Positions 25,201 through 33,900 of a stretch of DNA of 64,000 nt are shown here, in pieces. The notes below the pieces were generated by a model. The model ran no database searches. It saw nothing but the letters and a program-made list of their open reading frames with translations, and was not told the DNA's origin. The stretch's first letter is position 1, and each line of letters begins with the position of its first letter. The DNA lies in the NCBI GenBank assembly GCA_008828725.1, contig MEHQ01002827.1, positions 302,558 to 366,557 on the forward strand. The letters are read 5' to 3'. Source of the DNA: Saccharina japonica (Eukaryota; Sar; Phaeophyceae; Laminariales; Laminariaceae). The position numbers and the translations under genes are program-made.

Positions 25201-26707
25201 TTCTATTTACGCCAGCTGGACCGGAGACTATCACGCGTACAACCTCTGCAACCCGAGTGCCTTCCCCGGGTTGACGCGCAAGGAGAGGGCCAACCAGTTC
25301 AGCCGCGTCGTGTACTACCCCCCATCCGACAAGCGCAATAGAGGGGCACACATGCCGGTGACGAGAGCCGAGCCATTGGTGAGTGGCAAGCGGGGAGCGG
25401 GGAGGGGTGGAGATGCTCGCTGTTGTCGTATACCGGGTACCTTTTTGAAGGTGACAAATGATGTAGTTTTGAGTTTTTCGGGGAGAAGGCTGGGGGAAGA
25501 GCGGAGCTGCAGCTCTTTTTTTTTAACGAGGGGACCAGCGTTCGCGTTGGTTTGTATTTGTCGTTTTTCCTGTCTGTCCTTAAGGTTGATTATTTCGTGA
25601 AGAACCTTGCGGGACCGTTTTTACTGCGTCACCGAGTTTTTTTGTTCTTCTCCCTCGACGTATTGCTTTGTACGACGAACTCGATGGGCACGCGCGGGGT
25701 AACGGAGAGGGGAGGCTGTTCTCGGCGAGGGTTCGGATGAAGTGGCATGCAACGGCAGTAGACAGCGCAAGACGAGGAGGAGGGGGAAGGGCGCGGGACT
25801 TTTTGCTCGCTTCTCTTTAAGCTGACATCGTCGTTCCTCCTTGCGCATTATTTTTCGGAACAAAGTAAGGCGTTGGATCATTGGTATGTAATTATTTACC
25901 TCTTTCTCCCTCGGTCCTGCGATGCCTGGCACCCAACGTGTGGCACCTGTACTGCCACTGCTATTATAGTAGTATTGCCGGGTTTGATCTCCCGTTCCGT
26001 CCTTGCCCCACTCGCGCCGTATGCCCCGCAGCCTTGACCGTCCCTCGTGCAGTAAGCGAGAATCGAGTGGCCATACGGCATCAAGGAGGCGTGTAGCCCG
26101 ACCGCAACTCGGGGAATGCTGATCCTTCGCAACATGCCGACGTATGCGGGGAGAGAGACGGAGCGCGGCGGGCGGCGCGTCGTCGGAACCTGTTTCGGAG
26201 TATTTAATTTCATTTTATTCCCTCGGACGTATATAGGGCGCATGCGCTCGACGTTCATGCGGGTAATAAGTCACGAACAAAAAAAATCTCCCCCACAGTA
26301 GTGCTGTGCTGGGCTAAACGTGGTAAAACGGGCTGCGAGTAGACCGCCCGAGCGGTAGAGATGACGCGTCTTGTGAAAAAAACGCGAGCGAGCACGAGTG
26401 TTAGTTTTGCTAGGGGTTTAGGTGGCTGAGGTGGGAGATTGTGGGTATACCTTGGAACAAGTAGCGTTTGACGTTATTCCTCTGGATTTTTTTTTACCTG
26501 TCTTTGTTTACTATTTGCGTTGCTTTTCAGACCCGACTCCTCTTTTTAGAGGTGTCGCGTTCCGTCGGACCCGGACCCTTTGAACGCATCGGCCGATTTA
26601 GGCGATGGAACTCCCGGTCGCTTTCTGGTTTCAAGCGAGTGCTGTGCCATCGCCATCGCACGCCGAAGGCCGGTCCACGACAATGTATGTTTATAGGAAA
26701 GTGTTGA
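3042..26707 (+). CDS. OSCA/CSC1/TMEM63-like channel, 24-25 exons
   Basis: Predicted osmo-/mechanosensitive cation channel of the OSCA/CSC1/TMEM63 family, an integral membrane protein. Phase-consistent exons: 3042-3260, 3958-4070, 4917-5045, 5506-5634, 6436-6507, 7141-7197, 7507-7623, 7798-7885, 9504-9577, 10343-10532, 11029-11200, 11801-11852, 12628-12714, 13658-13865, 16664-16771, 17503-17610, 18463-18615, 19387-19554, 21990-22057, 22641-22674, 22902-23011, 23376-23538, 24383-24453, 25216-25378. They total 2853 nt, exactly 951 codons, without a stop. A terminal exon at 26531-26707 is only probable. Seen: acidic soluble N-terminus, two membrane segments, a split cytosolic domain, then a block of membrane segments. 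Known of the family: that order, and an RRM-like cytosolic domain ending just before a P-E-P-D-D-I-x-W-E-N-L-type motif. All introns are GT-AG except one GC-AG. The ATG at 3042 is the first in frame. The channel assignment is by family only. Confidence 0.72.
3746..3949 (+). repeat. Poly-C-tailed repeat in channel intron 1
   Basis: A partly diverged copy of the family whose full-length members are at 8618 and 32803. It shows the conserved blocks GTTCTTAG, the hairpin core GTCGGTGAAAACCCGAC, GCTCCGTCCCGGCATTGTAG and GGTCATACGACTATGGCCAT, then a C-rich tail. The tail ends about 10 bases upstream of the acceptor of channel exon 2. A poly-C run of about 45 bases lies just before it (from about 3653). 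Confidence 0.75.
5506..7885 (+). CDS. Channel exons 4-8: first membrane spans
   Basis: Exons 5506-5634, 6436-6507, 7141-7197, 7507-7623 and 7798-7885 encode residues 154-308. Exon 4 holds a hydrophobic segment (Q-T-L-A-V-M-G-V-V-F-L-L-A-G-L-A). Exons 5-7 form a loop with several cysteines, probably extracytosolic. Exons 7-8 join inside a second span (L-A-L-W-V-G-L-F-I-V-L-M-C-M), followed by a basic helix entering the cytosol. The exon 7 acceptor at 7505-7506 is AAG; the neighbouring AG at 7501-7502 would lead to a stop. Confidence 0.68.
5866..5954. repeat. Short tandem duplication
   Basis: A segment of about 43 bp containing TATGCACCGCGTAAGGGTTA followed by GCTTCGTCTCGGCA is present twice in a row, almost identical, inside intron 4 of the channel gene. 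Confidence 0.8.
6170..6280 (-). repeat. Poly-C-tailed repeat, divergent subfamily, inverted
   Basis: Read on the minus strand, the tail-proximal part (CTCCGTCTC, GGATGCGTGGTC, GACTAAGGCAAGCA, GAGTACG) aligns with the 3' half of the poly-C-tailed family and ends in a C-rich tail (G-rich on the plus strand, 6170-6203). It is closer to the copies at 60700 and 61770 than to the main family. Confidence 0.6.
8476..9123 (+). repeat. Cluster of three poly-C-tailed repeats
   Basis: Three head-to-tail copies lie in channel intron 8. The first (8476-8607) and third (8985-9123) are truncated at the 5' end. The middle one (about 8618-8972) is full length: it starts CTCCGCACAAGGGGAATGG and shares its whole length with the copy at 32803-33158. 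Each copy ends in its own run of C or C/T. Confidence 0.85.
9504..12714 (+). CDS. Channel exons 9-13: cytosolic RRM-like domain
   Basis: Exons 9504-9577, 10343-10532, 11029-11200, 11801-11852 and 12628-12714 encode residues 309-499. The order matches the cytosolic domain of CSC1/OSCA proteins: a strand with V-L-V-E-D-P, a helix W-R-K-F-F-E-R, F-G-H-V-T-Y-V, a long charged helix, K-V-F-V-T-F-E-T, and finally A-P-E-P-D-D-I-K-W-E-N-L just before the next span. These blocks are the best evidence for the family. Exon 12 is only 52 nt and was found because exons 11 and 13 do not join in phase without it. Intron 8 holds three poly-C-tailed repeats and intron 12 begins with another. Confidence 0.72.
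11870..12088 (+). repeat. Poly-C-tailed repeat in channel intron 12
   Basis: The copy begins within about 20 bases of the exon 12 donor, carries the hairpin core and the tail-proximal block, and ends in a short C run near 12088. It is truncated at its 5' end relative to the full-length copies. Confidence 0.8.
12227..12312. repeat. 10-bp minisatellite
   Basis: About nine tandem copies of GCTGTGCTTC, with a rare GTTGTGCTTC variant. It lies in channel intron 12 just after the poly-C-tailed repeat. Confidence 0.85.
13320..13444 (+). repeat. Poly-C-tailed repeat, 5' truncated
   Basis: A copy starting in the hairpin core and ending in a pure C run, inside channel intron 13, about 210 bases before exon 14. 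The following 200 bases are C-rich and may contain tail debris. Confidence 0.75.
13658..19554 (+). CDS. Channel exons 14-18: core membrane block
   Basis: Exons 13658-13865, 16664-16771, 17503-17610, 18463-18615 and 19387-19554 encode residues 500-748. Hydrophobic segments appear in exon 14 (L-I-M-T-V-A-I-V-G-I-F-A-F-I-I-Y), exon 15 (A-F-I-I-Y-F-I), exon 17 (M-F-V-C-L-F-F-S-A-I-F-P, preceded by the conserved-looking A-E-R-Y) and exon 18 (Y-L-A-I-A-L-V-I-H-V-M-V-S-L). Exon 16 holds a partly polar segment that could be re-entrant. Exon 18 starts with K-Y-C-L-F-N-R-W-K, like the D-K-Y-x-L-x-R-x-W signature of relatives. The exon 14 acceptor is a tandem CAG-GAG, so Arg500 may be skipped. Exon 16 uses a GC donor. 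Confidence 0.7.
13866..16663 (+). other. Channel intron 14, no further gene seen
   Basis: An intron of 2.8 kb. A 113-codon frame at 14219-14560 is Leu- and Ala-rich through a CTG run and is not credible as a gene. Near 14686-14715 lies a lone half of the mariner-like palindrome (TTATATTTTGGGACAAAGTG). A G run lies directly upstream of the exon 15 acceptor (about 16647-16657), an unusual pyrimidine-poor 3' splice site. Confidence 0.5.
17611..18462 (+). other. GC-AG intron in the channel gene
   Basis: Exon 16 ends CAG at 17608-17610 and the intron begins GCAAGG. This matches the consensus of the rare GC-AG class of U2 introns. Only this cut keeps phase with exon 17 (acceptor AG at 18461-18462). 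The nearby GT at 17616 would leave two extra bases and break the frame. Confidence 0.65.
18832..18900 (+). other. Possible 69-nt in-phase cassette exon
   Basis: Between channel exons 17 and 18 a T-rich tract ends in CAG, followed by 23 open codons rich in Gln, Asn, Asp and Thr with coding-like character, then a possible weak donor GTGCCC. It starts and ends in phase 0, so inclusion would add 23 residues to the loop between two membrane segments. The constitutive join of exon 17 to exon 18 already fits the family. Confidence 0.3.
18990..19230. repeat. T/G-rich low complexity and (CTGT)n
   Basis: A T/G-rich stretch with many TTTGTTTG words leads into about 20 tandem TCTG tetranucleotides (19145-19226), within intron 17 of the channel gene. 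The long frames here are repeat translations. Confidence 0.9.
20090..20515. repeat. Diverged tandem duplication of about 235 bp
   Basis: Two adjacent segments share TCGTCTGTTT, CAGACGCCTG, GAGCACTGTAA, TGGGTCGGAGCC and GATCCGTTCA in the same order and spacing. The first runs about 20098-20240 and the second about 20332-20480. I see no coding potential. It lies in channel intron 18. Confidence 0.65.
20690..21344. mobile_element. hAT-like non-autonomous element with internal satellite
   Basis: The element starts CACACCCTGTACAACTACAA and ends in the inverted copy (23 matching bases at the two ends). It is flanked on both sides by the direct 8-bp repeat AATGTTTT (20682-20689 and 21345-21352). 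Known: 8-bp target duplications are typical of hAT transposons. The interior is about 13 tandem units of 42 bp, each containing the palindrome GTTGTCTGTAGACAAC. No transposase is encoded. Because 42 is a multiple of three, both strands stay open, giving false frames of 183 and 245 codons. It sits in channel intron 18. Confidence 0.75.
21990..25378 (+). CDS. Channel exons 19-24: C-terminal third
   Basis: Exons 21990-22057, 22641-22674, 22902-23011, 23376-23538, 24383-24453 and 25216-25378 encode residues 749-951. Exons 19-21 form a long polar loop that includes an N-A-T sequon. Exon 22 carries the last clear hydrophobic segment (F-A-S-T-V-M-V-A-I-V-L-F-G). The cytosolic tail follows, with T-E-V-E-Q-I-N-A-Y-V-P-E and S-W-T-G-D-Y-H-A-Y-N-L, blocks I associate with protist members of the family. 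Exon 20 has only 34 nt. All joins keep phase. Confidence 0.66.
26531..26707 (+). CDS. Candidate terminal exon of the channel gene
   Basis: Exon 24 ends in phase 0 with a good donor. At 26531 there is a strong acceptor (long T/C tract ending TTTTCAG) followed by a phase-0 frame of 58 codons and a stop. The encoded tail is basic and has no motif I recognise. A competing phase-0 candidate is 25585-25740, with a weaker TTAAG acceptor. The true end may be neither. Confidence 0.33.
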   Translation, partial: TRLLFLEVSRSVGPGPFERIGRFRRWNSRSLSGFKRVLCHRHRTPKAGPRQCMFIGKC

Positions 26708-29700
26708 GCTCCGCGGTGGGTAGTTTGGTATGCTTTAGCCGTGTGTCAGTCTTGATATTTGGTATGTACCTGGTATGCAGCAGTGTTTACGTACAGTAGT
26801 ATGTATATGTGCCATGTATTACCCGCAAGGTTACGGGGAAATCTCGGCAGATATTTTTTGTTCGCCTGTTGTGGTATGTGTTGACTTGAGCCGTCCGCAT
26901 TCGTTGTGCGAGGTCCCGCGGCGCAAGTTGGCACCACTATTAATACCGCACAGCAGGCAAACGATCGTTTTCGACTCTGTACAGCCGTCTGAAAGGCTGG
27001 TTGTTGGGTAGGTCGGTTGGGTGGACCTCACGCACGCACGCACGAACGTCAGTCTGGAGCAGGACATTCGTTTCCTGCAACTCAAGCAACCAGTGCAGTC
27101 GTAGGAGACAGCCACCAACAACACCAACAAACCATTCTCTGTAGCTATAGAGCGGGTAGCACCGGGGAAGGTTGTGGGCGGATTATTCCATGCCACGTGG
27201 ACCCCCATGCGGCGGCTTAGACAGGGCAGTCGGTAGTATGTATGGCGGCTGCAAGTCGCGGCGTAGACGATGTCACGGGGGGGGGGGGAGGTGGTTGTCT
27301 CGGAAAGGTATCAGCCTCTTTGTTGTGAAGACTGCTGTTCATCCCATTCAGGGATCGGGGTGAGCAGGCCCACCCGCCGTATTATACGTTGCGAATGTTG
27401 CATTTTTTTGTCCCAAACAAGCCGTGGATCGATTGGTTGATGGCAGGGGAGCGGGGGAAGAGAGGCTGCGTGTCTCCACGCCCTCCCTTTCGGTGTATTT
27501 CAAGGGGTCTGCATCCGCCTTTTTCGGTTCTGCTACGGGGAAGAAATTGGCGCCGGACTAGACGGAACCGCGTTGGTTTGCTTTCGATGGGGGGCGGGGG
27601 GGGGAGGGGGGGGTTGGCTGGTGCCCCTTACCATTTTTTTTGTTGCAGGGTATGTGATCAGCACGCGTGGGATTGGCCGGGGTGACTGACGGGCGGGTGG
27701 GGGAAGGCGCAGTGCTCGACGGAGAGAACAAAAAAACTGAGACATGTGAGGCCCCTTCTCTGTCCGTGCCATCCAGCTTCCCTTGCTGTTTTTGTCTAAC
27801 GCGCGGTGGAATCAATTTCGTGAGGTTCGTCGCAGAAGTTGGGTGTTGACGGGTGTTCTTGCGAGAGTAGTTGCAAGGGGTTGGTTCGGGGGGCTGGTGC
27901 CTTAGTTGGCCGGCATTTTGTCGGCTATTATCATTACGTCTACTACGACGAGTACGTTTGGCGTGGCAATATGAGTGGGAGAGCGGGATGATGCACGAGT
28001 GGAAATAAGCCCATGCGAATCTGCATTATCTGCAGTGTATTTTTTTTTCCGTCTTTTGACGTTTCAGGTAAGTCTCATTTTAGGTGCCGAAGGGGGTGGT
28101 TGGCATTAAAAGTTTTTTTTTGTGTATAACGCGGGGTGTCCTTGAACACAAAAGCTGGTGGTGTCGTAGTCGGTGCTGGACGCGTGGTATTATATCATAC
28201 CTCCATAATCCAATCGACGCGCTGCAGCATTGCGGAGCTAACCAGATTAGATTACCATAAGCAAAACTATTTTCCGTCGTGGGAGAAACACGTCGTTCTG
28301 CACCATATTCATTCCGCGGAGGCTCACTATTGTTTTTTTTTTTTTTTTTTTTTTTTTTGCGCCGTTTGAAAAAGCAAAATCTTGTTGATGATACTGCTTC
28401 TACTACAGATCAAGGGAGTTAAACACGGTCATTATTTCGTGTACTACGGCGTTTTTTGTGGGGATGGTGTTGTTTTAGAACTCGTGGACGGACGGTACAG
28501 TGCCATGCAGTAGTAGTTGTGATGGTTTCGTAGGCTAAAATGCGTATTTTTGCCTCTGGTAGGTTGTAATATACTTCGGCCTGATTTTTAATACTTACTG
28601 GTTGGTGAGTTTTTATGATCTGGTTTCGTTCGTCGATACAGACAGATCGGTCGATCGGCAGTTAAGTAGTTGTTCCATCCATCAGTCAGTGATCGTGGTC
28701 TTCCCGTGTGCATTAGGTTAGGCAAGGTTTGTGAACAGCGGCCATCATCAACCACCGCAACTTGTGAACTTAAGTTTATACTTATCACCAACTTGTAAAC
28801 CCGCTACGATGGTGCTTCATTATTAATACCGCCTTTAGGGGTGGTGTACGACACTACCCCTTGTTTTTGTTTTTGTTTTTTTTTCATCAGTGAGGGGAGG
28901 ACCCCGAGGGTTCGACTCGACATCTAAGGCACTTTCCCTTTCTCAGAGGGTAGCGTGTATTACGGAGGACCATAGTAAATAGGACCAAATATTGTGAGTA
29001 GAAACAGGGAAATATATAGGTTTGTATGTTTACCGTAGGTCCTATTTACTGTTATATGGTTCCCCGTAATAGCATACGCCAGGATTTGGTTGAGGGTCAG
29101 TACGGACGGTCCCACGAAACGACCATCACAGTCAATGGCGATGTGGAAGAGAGAGATGTGTGCGAGGCACGGGCCTTGCGTTCCCATCCGCCTGCAGTGA
29201 TTGTTACTTGTCACGGGACAATGTCACTACTGCTGAGGACAGCATGTAGTCCGGGAATATGGGTAACCACAGTCAGTCGTGGAATAAAATACGGATGGAT
29301 ATCCACGACGACCTCGGCGAATGGTTGGACATATAAATACATACGCGGGACGACATCCATGCGACGGTTGGGTGGAGAACCTGGAACCCACATCGCCTCC
29401 CTAGGGTAGAACGCCTGGAACCCACATCATCACATCAAGTCACCTGAGGGGTGGACACACCTTGGTAGTAGATGTTTACGGGGGGTTTGTGCTTGGCGCC
29501 TGAAGCCGATCCTCCGACCCGAACCCTAACCCGAACCCTATGCCTGTGGTCAGTGCTGGGATACTGTACTTGGTCAGACTCTAGGTTGACTCGGCCGGCG
29601 TGGATGCAGAGCTTGGAAAGACTCTACGTAGTAGGTTGACTCGGGATGCTGTGGCTGGGAAAGAGTCCAAGTTGATTGAGCCGCGTAAAACATACCCTTA

Positions 29701-30966
29701 GCCAACCAGAGTGTCTAAATAGCTACCTTAGGAAGATCTACTATCATCATGCTTTGTCCACTACTGGAGTCACCTACACTTACTTTCTTCCAGCTTAATT
29801 AACTATTAATAGTATAGTGGGGGGTTTTATTCCCCTTACTTCTATTGTCGTAGTGCCATTATTGTTATGGTATCCCCTCATCATCACGGAGGCGGCGTTG
29901 TTGTAGCTCATGGAATGCTGTATGTCATGTCCTCGTCGGTCTCGCAGAAGACACCCGGCCCAAGGGCGAGTCAAGCCATATAAAATAATCGTAAATAAAA
30001 AAAATGCCTACTCGTAAAACGCCACGCCCGCGCAAGCCCCGAAATCCTTCAAGCATGCTTCGTATAACAGCAGCAGAGTTCGTGCATGTATAATATGTGT
30101 ACCAGAGGTATTTATGAATAATGTGCGTGCACGACGAGTACGCGTAGTTTCGATAACAACAACAACAACAGCAGTGTCTGGGAAACTCAATTCCTTTTCA
30201 GTGTGGCCCTGCATGTGGTCTTCAAAATCAACTTGAACAATAAATTCGAATTCAACTTCAAATCCCCGGTTCTTTGTTCTCTTGTGTGTGGCAGCGGAGA
30301 GGCCTGTGTTTTCCACCGATCTTTATTATCATGGTGTGGGAAATGGGAAATGGACAGTGAACGCGGGAAGAATGAACGAGCGCGCCCCGCTGTCATATGC
30401 GACGGATCGGTAGCGACATCCGAATGCTGCAGGAGCAGGTGCAGGGACGGGTTGGGCATGCGGCTCATTCACCAGCTCTGCGCGGCATGCATCGCCCTCT
30501 TCTGCTGTCGCCTTCACTGTTTAGATTTTGACCACCTTTTTTACTGGTAAAAAACGGTTTTACGAAGATCTGTGAAAGCATGAGTGATACCTGTGGTTTT
30601 GGTACGTACACCAGTAAACCACCCAGCTTGTATACTGCTGTACCAGGCAATAGTTCTGCACGTGGTTTTTCGTTGAACAGCTGGCACGTGATGTCTCGAG
30701 CCATCAACAGGGGAGAACCGGCGCGCAAACCCTTACTACTGTGCAGCTTGCAGCTAGCTGGCGAAACGACGAAACGACGACCGGGGTTGGTTGGGGTTAG
30801 TTAGGATGAAATGGAGCACAACCAACATGGAAAGGCATTTTCGTATCGGGACACCATTACCCACCTGTTCGTTGAAGTGCATGCTTCCTGCTTGCTGCAG
30901 CTTGTTGCCTGCTACCTGCTGCGTCAGCCCTGCCTACCTGACCACCCCATTCTCTACCCACAACCA
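26708..30966. other. Intergenic region between the two plus-strand genes
   Basis: No exon is convincingly supported. Visible content: G-rich runs near 27270 and 27595, a poly-T run (about 28331-28358), T-rich low complexity near 28860, degenerate telomere-like CCCGAACCCTAA words near 29517, a short duplicated word CCTGGAACCCACATC at 29380-29430, and palindromic words CTATTAATAG and TACCTGGTA. The promoter of gene 2 should lie near 30.9 kb, but I see no clear motif. Confidence 0.45.
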
Positions 30967-33900
30967 ATGCGGTGGCACTCCGAGGTCGCGGCGGGCCTCC
31001 TCTTTCACGCTGCCGCTGTGAACGCCTTCTCGCGATGCCTCGGTCGACTGCCTGCTGACGGCACTGGGACTGCTTCTTCACGACGTCGGTTGACCAAAAT
31101 GATGAGCGCTCCTTTGCCCGGGTTGTTCGGAAGGAAGCCGCCGCTCGGACTGGGCTCGTGGCGAGTCGAGTCAGTGGTGGATAGCCAGGAGCCGAACAGC
31201 ATGTTCGTTTTCCTGTTTGACGACGGATCTGGTGAGGGGCGAGGGGTTGTTCAGGCAGACCTTTTTCCCCTACGTAGAATATCAGAATATCACAACATCA
31301 TTTGATTTTTTGCTATTTTTGTGTCTTCTTGTTTCTTCCGCGTCTTCCATGTCCTGCTGCCTGCCTGCTGTTGTTTTTACCGGGTACCACAGGTATCAAC
31401 CACGCGAAGAGAACATCTTCGCAATTTTTGGGCTTGTACTGGTCGTAGTTAGCAGTACCGCCGTACGCTGGTATATACCTGGTACCGGTATGATGTTAAA
31501 TTAACACGCAAGATAACACACAGTTTCCGTGGATAACATTTTTTGGTTTGTTTTCCTGTGTTTTCTGTGAATAAAATTATCACGAGCACCGCGGGTGTGC
31601 TGCCGCGGGTGTTAACGCACCCTCGGTGATGAAAGCCATCACACGCGGGAGCCTCGCAAGTTGCGTGCTTATAGGGGGGGGGGTGAACGTCGATGGGAAG
31701 AGGCTAGGGAAAAAGAAAAAAAAAAAAGCGGCGGGGAGGGGGGGGGGGGGGGGGGGGGGGGGGGCGGTGAAAAACAGACTACCTGGTACGTATTAATAGT
31801 GGAAGTCAGCCCTGTGCGCAAACATGCAGTACGTACGTACGTACACGAAGTTAGACAAAGGCACTCAAGCGACGACAACGTCTACCCTGGTACGTACATA
31901 CCTGGTATCATATATATACCAGGCACGTACTCGTATTTATCTGAAAACAATGCCGGCGTCCCCAGTGGAATGACAGGTGCATCTCGTCCCTGTTTGAGCC
32001 AAGGTCGTGGGTCCGAGCCCCCCCGAGTGCATGCTCGCTACTCGTAGGGACTTTTTCGCGCAAAACATATCTTGACCTCGAGCGGAAGCGCGAGAGTGAG
32101 TTAGCAAAATTCGATGAAAATCGACGAGCGGTGGGAATGCTGAACCCTTTGCGCGATAAAAATCAAGGCACGAACCGTAGTGGGGGAGGAGGGAGAAGAG
32201 CCTGCTTTGTGACCCTGGATCTGAGTTACGACTAGGGAGGGAGAGGGACAGAAGTGCGAAGATAATAAATGGGATGAAAAAAGAAAAAAGCAAAAAGAAA
32301 ATGCACAAACTACTCAGTACGAATGATATCCTATGTACGTACTCGTACGGCTATACGTCCTCTGCTGCTCCTCCTACTGGTACTGCTACTCTGTACTGCG
32401 CCTCAAGCCCCGATGACCGCGCTTTGACTTGACCTTGACGGTGTTGCTACGGATGAGTTCGTGTTGGCGTGTTTGGTGTAAGTATAATATCGACTCGGCT
32501 CTACTCGTGTATTACTACGCTGACCGGGTCACAAACACAATTCTTATCCCTAAGCAAGATTACCGGTAGACATCATGGGGGGGGGGGGGGGGGGGGGGTA
32601 GACTGCACTGCCCCCCCTCCCCCATAAATATATGATATATTTATAGGTTGGGTTGGCGTCGGTTGGCAACGACGCTGTAAAACACGCCACTCGCTGCGTG
32701 AGCTAGACAACCAGGGTGCCGTTTTTTTTTTCTTTTGTTTTTTTTGGCGGTCACCAAAGCTGGCGGTCGAGTAGATCATTTGTGCGGGGTGAAGAACCTT
32801 TGCTCCGCACAAGGGGAATGGTCGTATCACGTAGTGTTAATATGGTAAGGCATCCGCGAGGCAGTTACATAGTAAAACCCATTGCTGTCTCCGGAAGTGG
32901 CCACACCAGAAATTAAATTGACTCATTGAAGCTGTCGTCCATATGCAAGTCCGCCTCAGAGGCGGTTCTTAGCAGGATGCAGCTCACCCTCCATGCGACT
33001 CGCCCAATACCTCACGGCGCTTCGCGCTTGGTGCAAGCAATGTCTGCCTGGTTGGTGAAAACCCAACGTGCTCCGTCCCGGCATCGTAGGGATGCGAGGG
33101 TCTATGGTCATATGACTACGGCCGTGCACGACATGAGTACACCCCCCCCCCCCCCCCTCCAAGACGTGATCACCCACCACCGCCGCTGCCGCCACCGCCG
33201 CGGCTCGAAAGTGCACACCGCGGTGAGCGGAGCAGACACCGCCGAGGGCCAGCATGATGACAAGGCTGGGCGATGGCGCGTGTCCGGCGAAGAGTTTTCC
33301 CTCACGGTGGACAGAGGTTCCAAGTCCAGAATGCTCGAAGATTTGAGGTATGATAATGCCGCTAGATATGTACCAGGTACACGATATCAGACGACGCATC
33401 AAACGAAGTGGAGGACCACGGAAGAGAGCGAGTGACCAAAAATGAATGTATATATAATGCCGCCGTAGTTTTGAACTCCCTGGTGGTGTATCATATTATA
33501 CCACCGTGTCTATTAAGTAGTACAGTAGTCTAATAGTGATACTCAGTACGCTCAATACCAAACGTAAAAAGGATGCACGCCTGGTCTAATTGTCGCGTGT
33601 TTTACATGTTTTTTTTAGACTTTTCATAGTGCTCCAACTATAAAGTTGGGGACGCATGCCCTATATATGAATATCTATACTCGTATATAAAGTCGATTGC
33701 ATGTTTTCCGCGCATAATAATATGTAAGAACGTAAAAGTATTACAGCAGTATTTCTTGTCTCTCCTGTATAATCATTGTGTAAAAGACAAGAATAACAAT
33801 TCGACGCGTGGAGACTTCATCTCGTGCAATGCTTGTCCGGCGTCTTCGCCACTGTCTTCCCCCCTACGTACTACTAATACCCGTTTTTTGCGCCAGGTAC

